From Bugula neritina (lineage: Eukaryota > Bryozoa > Gymnolaemata > Cheilostomatida > Bugulidae), in contig OZ037770.1 of NCBI GenBank assembly GCA_964035545.1, positions 12,470,642-12,534,641 on the forward strand: DNA of 64,000 bases, written 5' to 3'. Position 1 is the first letter of the stretch; each line of letters begins with the position of its first letter. Below are positions 1 through 12,355 of this stretch, piece after piece. The position numbers and the translations under genes were made by a program. The notes under the pieces are model-generated. The model was not told where the DNA came from. It did no database searches and worked only from the letters and a program-made list of their open reading frames with translations.

Positions 1-804
1 TAATGACATCTTGAAAAATTTACTAAAAGTAGGTAAGAACAGTTTTTGACTCGCCTCTTCAACATGTATGCTTCGAAAGTGTTGAAACTATAATGGCTAA
101 ATAATTATGTCAATACCTTTTTATTAAAAAAAATCACAGTGTTAAGTCAATAAGTACTCTCACAATTTGACCGGCTTTTTGTAGCCCTATGACCATTGTG
201 CCCCCCCCCCCCTTACTCCTACCAAATATAGCACAGTTTGTATTAGCTGGCAAAAAAATTAACAATCTTTTTTAATGTTTTGCTCTTATATATTTTTCAT
301 TTTGAAGTAATATTATTTTAAAAATCTTTGTTTAAATTAGAAATATTGAGGTTTAATTTTAACTTTAAGCCCTTTTAAATTATGGTACAATAAAACACAA
401 ATATAATAATGTATTTAATAAAACTTTGTGTTTCTTGTTTTTATTATAGTATTGCTGATTGTAAGTAGGCAGAAAATAAATTTGTTTGTGGAGTTTCAAA
501 GATTAATCTAAAGTAGATGTTTAAGTTGTAAGGTTTAATATACTAGAATAAAGAACTGCATCAAACAAATGCATTGCTTAATTTGCTTATATAAGGCGAT
601 CAAGCGAGCTCATATAAGGAGTGCCAAATGGTCAAAAATTAACTTATTGCATGTATATCTCATATTATGTTTACAATAAAGTATATTTAGCCATTATTCT
701 TTCTCGTATGCTCACAAATAGCTATTGCAGGTTTATAATTTGCTTTCATACCTTCATAATTTAATTCAGGCTCTTTTGTCAACAATTCGGTCTCATACTG
801 TTAT
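1..804. other. AT-rich non-coding DNA
   Basis: No open frame, RNA gene or recognisable repeat is supported here. The stretch is strongly AT-rich, apart from a short poly-C run near 201-212. Confidence 0.6.
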
Positions 805-1080
805 ATTGTATTATGTTATATTATATTATATATTATAATATTATATATACAGTATTATATATAATATTATATATAATCTTATATAATATAATATTATATA
901 TAATCTTATATAATATAATAATATTATATATAATCTTATATATTATAATATTATATATAATCTTAGATATTATAATATTATATATAATCTTATATATTAT
1001 AATATTATATATAATCTTATATATTATAATATTATATATAATCTTATATAATATAATATTATATTATATTATATTATATT
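805..1080. repeat. AT-rich minisatellite, about 27-bp unit
   Basis: A unit of about 27 bp built from TATAATATTATATATAATCT-like sequence is repeated with small changes. Because 27 is a multiple of three, it creates a long open frame of I, L and Y residues. That frame is an artefact of the repeat and not a gene. Confidence 0.8.
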
Positions 1081-1175
1081 TGGTTACGAACCGTTACGGT
1101 TTTCCGTAAGCGGTCCTAATACGCTAAATATATAAGAAAAAACATGGGAAATCAAGCAAAATTAAGAAGAGCCTT

Positions 1176-1226
1176 AATGCTACAACCAATTTAAACCTTC
1201 ATGAGGTTGAAGTTCATGGTTATTAA
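1176..1226 (+). pseudogene. 3'-terminal fragment of a fucolectin-like (F5/8C) exon
   Basis: The plus strand reads NATTNLNLHEVEVHGY followed by TAA. This matches the C-terminus of the two PAN-fucolectin genes on the minus strand at 4446 and 8529, which end ATTWLxLxEvEVHGY. The tryptophan of those copies is replaced by asparagine, and the rest of the domain is not found upstream. It is a truncated, inverted remnant. Its downstream flank resembles the 3' flank of gene A, including the following pentanucleotide repeat. Confidence 0.75.
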
Positions 1227-1310
1227 GCAGAATAGATTTAGCTAATTTATTGCTATTGCAATATGTCTTTGCAGTTCAAAGTATAGCTGCTTTGCTGTTA
1301 TAATATTTAG

Positions 1311-1640
1311 TGTAGTGTAGTACAGTGTAGTGTAGTGTAGTGTAGTGTAGTGTAGTACAGTGTAGTGTAGTGTACGTAGTACAGTGTAGTGTAGTGTAGT
1401 GTAGTGTAGTGTAGTGTAGTGTAGTACAGTGTAGTGTAGTGGAGTGTAGTGTAGTGTAGTGTAGTGTAGTGTAGTGTAGTGTAGTGTAGTGTAGTGTAGT
1501 GTAGTGTAGTGTAGTGTAGTGTAGTGTAGTGTAGTGTAGTGTAGTGTAGTGTAGTGTAGTGTAGTGTAGTGTAGTGTAGTGTAGTGTAGTGTAGTGTAGT
1601 GTAGTGTAGTGTAGTGTAGTGTAGTACAGTGTAGTGTAGT
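1311..1640. repeat. (TGTAG)n pentanucleotide microsatellite
   Basis: About 65 copies of TGTAG, interrupted at a few places by TACAG. It lies about 85 bp downstream of the fucolectin-like fragment at 1176-1226. That is roughly the place where gene A carries a TGCAG/TGTAG repeat. The long minus-strand frame of Y, T, L and H codons across it is an artefact. Confidence 0.95.
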
Positions 1641-1784
1641 ACAAAACTTTACAATAGCTTAATTGAACTGCAAAGACATATTACAATAGCAACTACACTA
1701 CGGACACTATAATAGTGTCCGTAGTGTAGTTGCTATTGTAATATTATGTCTTTGCAGTTCAATTAAGCTATTGTAAAGTTTTGT
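1641..1784. repeat. Near-perfect palindrome, about 70-bp arms
   Basis: The sequence 1641-1710 is the reverse complement of 1712-1784 except for a 3-base insertion (ATT) in the right arm near 1743. Almost no spacer separates the arms, so a single strand can form a hairpin of about 70 bp. Part of the arm (TTGCTATTG...AATATGTCTTTGCAGTTCAA) also occurs once as a direct copy near 1248-1278, in the 3' flank of the fucolectin fragment. The palindrome is therefore built from local flanking DNA. Confidence 0.9.
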
Positions 1785-2576
1785 TGAATTTGTGGTATGT
1801 GTGTTAATTGTCATTTGAATAAGGAACTGTTTTGTGAACAATTTGTTGTTAGAGCAGTTTTATATCTTATAGTTGACAATTTTATTTATAATATATCTTT
1901 CATATATGAAAGCAGCCGTGATCTCGAGGTTACAGTGTTTGGCTTAACAAACAGAAAATCATGGGCTCTAAGCTCAGTAAAAGCCATTGGTGAGGCTAGC
2001 AAAGGCACTTGTAGTCATAATTGCTCTTGTGTCACAGATTATGAATAAGTCCTTAGTACGCTTGAAACAAACCCTTCTGTCGGGTTTCTTGTAGGGATGG
2101 CTACTATATAAACTTCCGTGATATTTTTTTTCAAAACTAAAATTGCATTTTTATTATTTATAGTATATCCAATTTTGTTGTTGCTTTATTTTGATTTGCA
2201 TATTGTTTTACAAGCTTGGAAGCAATGACGATGGAGTAATAACTTCCGATGAGTTTCTATTGATTTTTGTACAACTGTAATAGATCACTTAAATATGCAT
2301 CATATGTACTAGACTATTGTTTTCTTGTTAAATCAATACAAGTTTTACCAATGTGTGAAAGAAGCTTTATTTGATGAGTATCATATATTTTCATTAGGGG
2401 TAAATGCAAGTATTAAAACTTTATTTCTTTCCATAAACTTATAGTTTAGATAAACAATACTTTTGAAACGCATGCTTACTTAAAACACCAGCTTCACTAA
2501 GACAAACTATAATAACAGCAAATAAATAAGGAATGAATATCTAGTTTTAAAGTTTAGTAGTTTAGTTTGTGGAGGA
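1785..2576. other. Non-coding DNA, no gene seen
   Basis: AT-rich DNA. An 83-codon open frame on the plus strand (1797-2048) has no recognisable domain, start context or splice pattern and is not called. Confidence 0.5.
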
Positions 2577-3082
2577 TGTAACGGTTTCATCCCAGTTAGC
2601 CGATCGGCTAAATTTTCCACTATTGGACGATTCCCAGTTAGACGATATTTTTTATTTTGGTGCCATATAACTTTATAGTAATATACCTGTATATAACTGT
2701 TGCATTCATTGCTAATTAGCTAAAATACTAATAGCTACAATAGCTAACTTGACTTATCTGGAATAATATTCTAGTTCTCATAGATTTGTGTGAGACAAAA
2801 AAACAGTAATAGATTAATAATAAACATTATCTTTAATTAATCAATACTCATGCATTAACAAAATATCTGTTTAAACAAGAAGCACAAAATATGTAAAATT
2901 AATATGTTAATGCAGATCAAAGAGATTTATTTATGTGCTCATTATGTGCTTTATTTAAATATGCATATATTTAAAGAACAATCAAATAAATTGCACATAC
3001 AATATATATTGTACCAATATAAATAAATAGCGTCCAAGTGGGAAAGTTAGCCTATCGTCTATCTGGGATGACACCGTTATAT
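2577..3082. mobile_element. MITE-like element with long inverted ends
   Basis: The left end AACGGTTTCATCCCAGTTAG and the reverse complement of the right end (AACGGTGTCATCCCAGATAG) match over about 20 bp. Similarity continues more loosely over about 60 bp, including a shared GACGATA/GCTAA block. No coding sequence is inside. A related right end (AGCTGGGAAGCGCCTATCTGGGATGA...) occurs at about 48950-49003, so this is a repeated family. Confidence 0.65.
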
Positions 3083-4158
3083 CCTCGTAGACCATTTCTA
3101 GCTGAATTTACATTTTGCAGTTAATTACTAAACTTCATAGCCATTAAAAAACTTGTAGCATTTAAATATAAATCCATGTTGAAAGTATTAAATTGTTAGC
3201 AAAATAAATCAATATCTTTGGATTATAAGCAAAAGTTTTTATTTGATTCACAGAAATACAGAATATTATATGAAGACACTTTTCGGTCACATATTAGATG
3301 TACAGATTTAATTCTAAATGCCTTAAAGTAACACCTTGACTGAAGTAAAAAATTTGCAAATAATATGAACAAAAAAATGAAATAAATTGCAAAAATGTAG
3401 TTTAGGGCAGCAGAAATGAATGGAATTTCTAAACAAATTAGTTATTGCTTTGTAATTTAAATAATAGCTAAATTATGACCGTTTGCAGGACAAATAAACA
3501 TTGAATCAAATATAAAAAATCGTCTTTAAATAACAATTCCTAAATATTCAAATTATTTGTAAAACACAGTAAGAATCTGAACGTTAAAATTTACTGAAAC
3601 ACTTTTACGACACCGTAATAAGAGACCAGTCTTCAGAAAAAAGCTATGTATTGTTAGCACTTATATAGCTGTCACCTATTGTGCAAACATAACCTAGGAA
3701 ATTAGGCTACCTCAGCTCCACTTAATTGATTAGTAGTTGTTTTCTATAAAAGGAATTCTTTTAATTTGCCAGTAGATAAAAAATAAATAATTGATTGACT
3801 TTTGTTTATTATTAGCTGAAATAAGTTCTTTAAGTATAGCAACTTATACCAAGTGTACATTTTGCTAAATGAATAACTATATAGGTTTCTTCAGTTGCAG
3901 CTTGTTTTAATATATTTACTATAAATAAACTTTTGTTGAAAACAGCCAAAAATCTAACTGCAATGATTGTGGAACTACATCTCTGCTGATAGTTACAGTA
4001 TATCTTTCGTTTAACTCTTTCATATGAAGAGTGTCAGTATAATGATTGATAATTATACATAAAACTAAATATATTTCCACAAATGCGTGCATGAATAAAG
4101 TAAAATAATTTTGTAAAACTGCAGACAACATAATTATATTAAGGTATAGCTCAACAAA
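3083..4158. other. Non-coding DNA, no gene seen
   Basis: AT-rich intergenic DNA between the MITE-like element and the pentanucleotide array downstream of gene A. No supported feature. Confidence 0.5.
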
Positions 4159-4159
4159 C

Positions 4160-4410
4160 TACACTACACTGCACTGCACTGCACTGCACTGCACTGCACT
4201 GCACTGCACTGCACTGCACTGCACTGCACTGCACTGCACTGCACTGCACTGCACTGCACTGCACTGCACTGCACTGCACTGCACTGCACTGCACTGCACT
4301 GCACTGCACTGCACTGCACTGCACTATACTATGTACACTACACTACACTACACTACACTATACTGCACTGCACTGCACTGCACCGCACCACACCACACTA
4401 CACTACACTA
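4160..4410. repeat. (CACTG)n pentanucleotide microsatellite
   Basis: About 45 copies, mostly CACTG (TGCAG on the other strand) with blocks of CACTA (TGTAG) near the ends. It lies about 35-70 bp downstream of the stop codon of gene A, on the same side as the TGTAG array at 1311-1640 relative to its own fucolectin-like fragment. Confidence 0.95.
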
Positions 4411-4445
4411 TATATTATAGCAGCAATTAAAGCAGCTACTAATGT

Positions 4446-6275
4446 TTAATAACCATGAACTTCAATCTCGCAAAGATTTAACCAAGTTGTGGCATTGAAT
4501 AGAATCTGAACAAATCGGCCACTGATTGGTTGATCACATGTAATCAGAGTGTAGTATTGGTTAAGATAACCATCAACATATTTACACAGAACTTCTCTGT
4601 TAGATCCAGTAAACTCTATATCTTCCTCTACCATAGCAACTGTTACTTCTGGGTTGACTGATCTCTGGCTAAGCTCTTTATCTAGAAACGAACATTATAT
4701 CTTATGTACAATAGTTTCATTTGTTTTATAAAGTCACTATTAAACTGTTTATGAATTATTTTGCGTGACAACTTTGTCTAAATATCCTTATAATACAAAA
4801 ATACACAAACAATTTTTTTTCGAAAAAGTATCAATGTACGTGAAGCCATAGAAACAAACCTGTGAATAAGTAGCTGTTGCCTTGCATGGCTGTACTTAAT
4901 AATCCGTAGCAATGAACTGTTGAGTGTAGAATTTGAAATGATGGACGACAAGCATAATCTGTTTACTTAATACTCAATCAAAATATTTAGTTGTCAGTTG
5001 GCTTGAAGCTTCTACTTTGTGGATATATTCACAAAGTAGAAGCTCTTTATAGTAGCACAAGTTGTAGTGGTGCACCACAGTAATGTACATCAGCCTGTTA
5101 TATATAATGCATACATTTCACAACTAATAATTGTGCTGAAATCCTTGATATACAACTCAGAATGAAAAAAAAGAGCAGAAAATAATTAAGGCTAGAATTT
5201 CATCTGAAAGAGTTGCATCCTTATTGTTACAGCTACAAGCAGTTTTTTAGTGGGCTATATATCAAGCAGATTCTTGTCTATATTATAATATACTCTTCTA
5301 ACAGCTAGTGTGCCTTACTATTATATCTATTCAGAATATACACAGCCCAGACACAGTGTACATCTCCCAGGTCTACTCTCCACCATGGTCTGGTCTCTTC
5401 ATTACTGTGAGCCAATGATTTACCTATTACTTTATAGATTCCATCAACAGCCATTTCTGCTTTATGATCAGCTAGAACAGATGACAGCTTTGCTGACTTG
5501 TCTGAAAATAAATAATTCTAATAAACAAGATTTTTACAAGAGATAATTTGCTATTTACTTTGCTTCATTTGATATGGAGAAACATTTTTTTTAAATTTCA
5601 GAATTCTGTTGTTTTTTTAAATAAGCCTTTTATCTTTGTTTAAGTGGGCAATGGTTATCATCAAACTAGCTTTTCCAAAATTGCTGTTTTCAACAAAATA
5701 AGTTTAAAGCAAGTTCAAACAAATATAGATTTAAATAAATGTTCTCACTTCTAGCCAGTAACTTGCTAAACTGCTCTCCAACATCTGCTCTGACGTAGAA
5801 ATCAGAATAATCTCCCTGTCCTTCAGGATACAGATTAGGATTAACACATGTTTTAACAGAGCACTTCTTGGTTAGCCAATCAGATGTGAATCCATTGCAT
5901 TCTTCTTTTGTCATGCAATCGGAAGCACAGCGAAGAGTAGAACTGATTGCACTGGAGAGAGATTCTGGCATGACATAACTCTTGTAGAGGACACCTTGGT
6001 AACCAAATATAGCCAGAGCTGTGAGCTCTACCAACACCACTGCAAAAATGGCAATAAAACCATGTAGATTACTTTTTTGTAATCAATGACTGGTTTTTAT
6101 ATATTTTTAGTCACGTAATAGTTTATGCAGTTGTATAGCTATGATTTTTATATGCAAGAAAATAAACAAGAATTTTTTTAAGTTTTAGTAATTGATTTCA
6201 TTTTTCATGGCATATTCTCCAATACCATTATGATATAAACTTACCAAATTTGCATACAAAAAGTCCACAAGCCAT
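4446..6275 (-). CDS. Secreted PAN/apple + fucolectin-like (F5/8C) protein, gene A
   Basis: Four exons on the minus strand: 6245-6275, 5749-6039, 5319-5501 and 4446-4681. All junctions are GT...AG in phase 1, giving 246 residues. Residues 1-26 (MACGLFVCKF...) form a signal peptide. Residues about 27-108 carry a cysteine-containing PAN/apple-like segment with CASDCMTKEECNGF, KKCSVKTC and GDYSDFYVRADVG. The last two exons form an F5/8C domain of the fucolectin/tachylectin-4 type, with MAVDG, RPWWRVDLGDVHCVWAVYIL and the terminal EVHGY. Such domains bind fucose or other glycans in animal lectins, so a secreted carbohydrate-recognition role, possibly in immunity, is inferred and not shown. Copies of the same gene lie at 8529-10893, 11635 and 1176. 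Confidence 0.85.
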
Positions 6276-8528
6276 TTTCTTGCAGCTCCTTAAAGCTAGA
6301 TAATATTAAACCAATAAGTCTTTATGAGGAGAAAATGTTTATGTAAACAAAAGGAGTGGCAGCTAAGCAACCATTCATTTGATCGATTCTTTCTCATGTT
6401 ATAGTTTACAAAATAAATTAATAATTGTAAAGGTTTTGATTAAACTAGCTTTACAAAAAGACAGTTATATTTTTCTTTTAAATCAATTACTACAAATTTT
6501 GATTACATGATTATAGCTTTTCATTAGAAAGCATCATTAACTACAATGTATCATTAAATAACTTGCAAGCTCAGCATTGAATAAAGTTATGAACTCTTCA
6601 TAATTGTTATTCTATATGAAATAAAACGGCCCTTAATAAAATCTATGTAGGGAAGAAAGAAAACTTTAAAAATTATCTTGTGTATCTTTTTGTGCTCTCA
6701 ATTGGCACCTTTTTTTAAAATTAATTTTTACTTCAATTTTACTTTTGTTATGTTTCAAAAGCCGTTTATGCTGCGGCAACTTTTTTTAAAAACCACGCCC
6801 TGACCAGTACCCTCAGAATTTATCATTTATATCTAAGTGTGCTAACTTAAAAAAAACTATATTGACACAGCCCTACGGTAATGGTGCTTAGGAATGTTTT
6901 TGGCTTTTAGCAGTAACTCCAAGAGGTTTATTGTAAATAAGTGACATACTCAAGCACTCTTGTAGCTTAGAGCCCAACTTTTAGCAATTACACTTATTGT
7001 TTGCCGTTAAACATGGTATAATAGCTTCAGTAGTAAATGTGTGTTTGTTACTTGTTTAGGTACATTATAAATCCAGGGACGCGTAATTCAATAAACTCTG
7101 TACTACTTTTAAGTCTAGGCTTATTATTCGATTGCTTGAAGCTATTATTTCTAGCTGCAACAATCCTTATGAGTAATTGACTAAACACCTTTTGCTCACT
7201 TGTTAAAGCAAGTTTAATACAATGAATGTTATGTAAATATTTTAATGCAGAAAGCTAAGTAATTAGTTTAATTACCAAATAAGTTTGTTTCTAAAAGCTG
7301 GAGTAAATAAAAGGACTGAGAATTATTCTTGCTATATTTAGGTTGACAGCAATTTTCACAAAACCATAAAAAGAAAAAGCCACGGCACTACTATAACTGG
7401 TTAGTCATGCATGAACTAATTAGTATTTTACTAAAAACACGTAGACTACCCATAGAGTACATTTGTTGAAGATCTAAGGCCACAATTAATATTAAGCAAA
7501 CAGATTTATATACTATGCAATACATTAGTTTGGCCAAGTTGTAAACAATAAACACTCTTGCATTGCAAATTACTACAATTTTTTGTATATATTCAAGCTC
7601 TCTTTAAAAATCATATAGACGCAAAATGCAACATATTTAAAAAATGCATTCATTACATTATAGCCTAAAAGCTACTGGAGAAAATATGCATGCTGTTGGA
7701 ATTTGGACTAACTTAACTACTCAAAGTTTGTAAGCCTCTAAAACGCATAGACACTGGTATTCGTGTACCTTCTATCCTCCGCCATGGCTGGGAACAAAAC
7801 AGCTTTAGTTTAGTATAGTGTACATATAGTTATGTCTATTATAGCTTTGTATCGGGTTACCAAATTTATTATTTTTTTTAATAATGCACCATTCCTTATA
7901 CTATAAAACTTATAAAGTGCTTTTGGATTAAATGGATTAGATGACATTTTTTGTTCAGCAATGTACCACGCATAATAAACCTAAACTGTAAAACTTGCTC
8001 AATTTGCAGACTACATTGTCTCACCTAATATTAATCGGCAGCACTAGTTGAAGATGTCTATACCAACTTTGGTAGGTACAAACCATTTATTTATAGCAAT
8101 GAAGCAATATATAGTGCAGTGTGCATACATTTATTTCTGTTATCAAATGAATTGACAGCAACTAAGTAATGATACTGTGTATATAGCATCACTCTGTTTA
8201 GCATCAACACAGTTATATATAGCTAACTCAGGTGTAATCAATGCAAGTGAAAAGTTTCTACAATATTTCTGGCTCATAATATTCAAGCTGTTTCAATACT
8301 CTTCGTCATAAAAGATGTCAGCAGAAGGCAACTCTGCAAATGTGTGATAATTACCTAACTTAGCATGAAGTACAAAATGACAATATAAAATAATCTGAGA
8401 ATCGAAAGTTTTGAGCATGACTGAAATGGTTTTTTCACAAAAGCCCATGAATTAATACAATCACAATACACAGTATGATATGAAAGTCCAACTCCGTACA
8501 ATATAGCAGCAAAGCATATTGCCATCAT
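6276..8528. other. Intergenic DNA between genes A and B
   Basis: AT-rich. No exon with PAN or F5/8C similarity and no transposon ends were recognised. Confidence 0.5.
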
Positions 8529-10893
8529 CTAATAACCATGAACTTCAACCTCATGCAGGTGTAACCAAGTTGTAGCATTAAACAGAATCTGAACAAATCG
8601 GCCACTGATTGGTTGATCACATGTAATCAGAGTGTAGTATTGGTTGAGATAACCATCAACATATTTACACAGAACTTCTCTGTTAGATCCAGTAAACTCA
8701 ATATCTTCCTCTACCATAGCAACTGTTACTTCTGTGTTGACTGATCTCTGGCTAAGATGAGGTTCTAAAACACATGAAGGAAAGTTTTTTGAGAGCACTA
8801 TCTGAGCAAGTGTCTTTTGGGAGCAAAAAATTAAAGAGCAAATAATTCTGCTAAATGCTATCTGATGTCACAGCTTAGACTAAGATCGACTCCTGTAATG
8901 ACAACTGCTTTATTACTTTAATATTTTAGCTAAGCTAATAAGCACATGATCATATGTGTTACCCGTTGGCCACCGATAAAATTTAAGATATTTATAGTAC
9001 AGGCAAGTGAAAATGTAGCCAATAAGAAGGAAATTAAGTTAAAAACAATTGTGTTTATTCGACTACTTCTTTATAAGTTGAAGATATGTCATTTAAAAAT
9101 ATATTTTTAATATTTTTCAATCTAAGATCAATCATATGAATGGATTGGTATTAAAAATTTAACATAATTCACGAAATAAATTAGTTAAGCTTTGCGCAGT
9201 GCTAAATTCTTCATGATGAAAATAAAATTAGAAGCAAATGATTATAATTGAGTCATTCAAAATATAAATTTCTCACTAAGAAGCTGGTGTGAGTGATTAT
9301 ACCAGCTTCTTGGCAATCAGAAAACCTATGGTTTGCAATTCAATATGTACCCAAAAATTACCTAATCACATATATATAGGTGCTATAAGTATATTCTTGC
9401 AACTTGTACAGTAGACAACTTGCATGTTTGCTTAACCATTGTTTAGCATAACTTAAAGCAGTTAAATTAATTTGCCATTATACAGCTGAAATATTATTTA
9501 AAAATCTGCATCAACTTCACCTACTTTAATATTAGGCTAAAAGAAAAGTTTTGAAAAACATTTAAAATGCAATTTAGCACAATGAAAGGGCATGTTAGTG
9601 CTAGTTAAACACTAAACATACACCAACAAAATTATTATTATGAAGCTAAAAGCATTTTATACCTAAAACCAAAATAATTTGTACATTTCTAAGAGACAGC
9701 AAGCATTTTTAGCAGAAAAATGGCATCACAAAGCTATTCAAATTCTCTACTTACTAACAAATCTGTTTAGAATATTTACAGCCCAGACGCAATGTACATT
9801 TCCCAGGTCTACTCTCCACCACGGTCTATTCTCTCTTCTACTGTGTACCATTGACAGCATGTCATTTTCTAGGTCTTTATAGCGTCCATCAACAGCCATG
9901 GAAGCTTCATAGTTGTGTGATCCGGTATAAACGGATGACAGCTTGGCTGACTTCTAAAACATGAAATAATTGAGTAGACTAACAAGGTTTGACATTAATT
10001 GGTTTACAGCATAAATTATTTGCAATAGCACAAGAACTAATGTTATTTTTCAAAATTAAAAAAATTGTCCCTGAAGTTGAGCCTTTCAATTTTTGTTGCA
10101 AGAAACAATAGCTATTATTAAACTTTCTAACTAAAATTCAACTTATTCTAATTTTTTCTAAAATAACAATCAAAGCGTAACAATATTTAAAGTAAATGTA
10201 AATAAACACTTTATGCTCACTTCTAGCAAGTAATTTACTAAAAGATTTTCCAACATCTGCTCTGATGTAGAAATCAGAATAATCTCCTTGTCCTTCAGAA
10301 TACAGATTAGGGTTAACACATGTTTTAACAGAGCACTTCTTGGTCAGCCAATTAAATGTGAATCCATTGCATTCTTCTCTTCTCATACAATCAAAGCCAC
10401 AGTAGCTGGTAGAGATGGTTGCCCCAAAGTCATGTTGTGAAATGTTGGAGAGAGATTCTGGCATGACATAACTCTTGTAGAGAACGGTCTGGTAACCAGA
10501 TACAGCCAAAACTATAAGCCCAAACAATATCACTGCAAATAAATAGACAGAAAATAATAATATTCTGTACTATAATCATGGCATTAGCTAGCTATACCAT
10601 CTTTAAGCTTGATAGTTAAACTATTATTTAAAGCATGATAATGTTATTATTTAGAAAACTAAGCATCTTTAAACATTAAACTTACCAGTAATTAACCATG
10701 CAGTAGGCCTATTAGTTATACAATACTTATACCTGCTATAGTAATCCATTTTCAAAAAGTAATTAGAAAATGAAGAGTCATAATATTTGCAGTGTTTATT
10801 GTTGATTGAGTAGAAATTTCATTATGCAAGATCTAGCACAAGTATAACACTACTAAACTTACCAAATCTCCATTTTGGAAAGTTCTCAGTCAT
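8529..10893 (-). CDS. PAN + fucolectin-like paralogue, gene B (probable frameshift)
   Basis: Same four-exon plan as gene A: 10863-10893, 10221-10532, 9755-9953 and 8529-8764. The first exon has the same length (31 bp), as does the last (236 bp). The signal-anchor-like start reads MTENFPKWRF then VILFGLIVLAVSG. The PAN part keeps KKCSVKTCVNPNLY and GDYSDFYIRADVG; the F5/8C part keeps RPWWRVDLGNVHCVW and EVEVHGY. Exon 3, however, is 199 bp, not a multiple of three. Compared with gene A, two bases are missing directly after its acceptor, which puts the rest of the exon out of frame and leads to an early stop unless another splice site is used. It may be a recent pseudogene, or a base may be wrong in the assembly. 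Confidence 0.65.
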
Positions 10894-11634
10894 TTTCTCA
10901 AAATGTTCAGCAGCCAAAGAATATTGAAGCTAGATATCTGAAGAGAGGACCGTTTAGTTAAACCTGATGTGTTACAGTTGAGAAACACTTCATTTGTTCA
11001 ATCATTTCTCAAGTGAGTTACAGCAGAAGTAATTACGGTAAAAGTATGGATTAAAGTTATATAGAGATAATGATTAATTTCTTGTTCTATATATTGGTTG
11101 TTTGAAACTATATTCATGCTGATTGCAGTGCTCTTTTTTAACAAAACCAAATGCACAACATTAAAGAAATGAAAACTCATCAAATACATTTTAGCAAATT
11201 AACTTTTACCAAGCAACACGCTTGTTTGATGATGTTTTTTATTCTCGTACAATGCACTGTGTTTATATAAATGTGTAGCACAATCAATTTAATGGCTTCT
11301 AACACAAAATTAGATTTCATCTCAAACCGATCAGGAATTATAAAAACCAAAAAAAAGTTCACCAAATGTATTATGGTAAGAAAGCTTTTCCAAAAAAGAC
11401 CTTACATATTTCTCAATCGCTAACTAATGAATATCTCTATTGTCTTATTTAAGAAATCTTGCAAAACAATAGAATGCTATAAAAATAGAAGATATGCATA
11501 CTGATTGATTAGATCAAACAGGCTTTATACTATGTTATAAGGTACACATGTACATGCAGATACTCAGATGAAATACAGGAGCTCGTAAATATATACGAGT
11601 GCATACATTATAAATTTATATACGTGTATATTCA

Positions 11635-11735
11635 TTAAACAGAGTCTGAACAAAGCGGCCACTGATTGGTTGATCACATGTAATCTGAATGTGGTATTGG
11701 TTGAGATAACCATCAACATATTTACACAGAACTTA
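11635..11735 (-). pseudogene. Truncated fucolectin-like exon, third copy
   Basis: On the minus strand this reads a segment equivalent to the middle of exon 4 of genes A and B (KYVDGYLNQY..., ITCDQPISGRFVQ). It is cut off before the conserved NATTW...EVHGY end and on the other side before the NREVLCKY region. No partner exons were found nearby, so it is a remnant. Confidence 0.8.
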
Positions 11736-11920
11736 TCCTTTATAGATATATGTTAGACTCTCAGCAATTAGAAAGTGAAATATAGATTTTAAACGTAATT
11801 ATTGCTTGTATTTCGACTATATATATGTTAGAAACTAATTTAAGAAAAGTATTGATTAATCTTATATAGCTTAAAACACTTGATTTACCAAATGTGCTAT
11901 TGTGAAGGCCAAGGGACATG

Positions 11921-12355
11921 TTATGTTACCCCCTTCTTACATAGGGCAATCATGGAACCACGTCCATGCATAAGTACAGGTGTATTATATTTATAAATGT
12001 GTTATGACTATAAGCTACTCCGATAATGCAGCACTCTCTTCGGACAGTGGCACAGGGTACTGTGACAGTCCGTAGGTTTTCACCACGGAACCTATATGGA
12101 CCAATCAGAGCCTAACCTGGGTTTATAAGGAGTACCTTCCAGGTGCCCAGACTCACTTTGCTCTTGGACTAAGTTATTATAGTATTACTATACTAAGCTC
12201 ACTAGTGTACAAATCTCTATCTTGTATTACTTCTTACTTTGATGTAGCTTCACTTTTGATTAGCCTATTATAAATATATTTGTTCAATCACAACTAACAC
12301 TTAATTCTCACAAAAACTTGTATACAAGAGTTATGTTCCAGCGTTGCAAAACACA
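11921..12355 (+). mobile_element. Possible solo LTR
   Basis: The segment starts TGTTATGTTACCCCCTTC, contains a CCAATCAG box, a TATAA-like motif (GGGTTTATAAGGAG) near 12120-12134 and a GC-richer core. It ends near a CA after GTTGCAAAACACA. This layout resembles an LTR, but no second LTR, coding region or clear target duplication is visible, so the call is weak. Confidence 0.3.

Noticed and set aside
813-1109. 98-codon plus-strand open frame
   Set aside because: Made only of the 27-bp AT minisatellite; composition is I, L and Y repeats.
1276-1644. 122-codon minus-strand open frame
   Set aside because: Product of the TGTAG array, with a repeated YTTLH pattern.
1797-2048. 83-codon plus-strand frame
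   Set aside because: No domain and no support beyond being open in AT-rich DNA.
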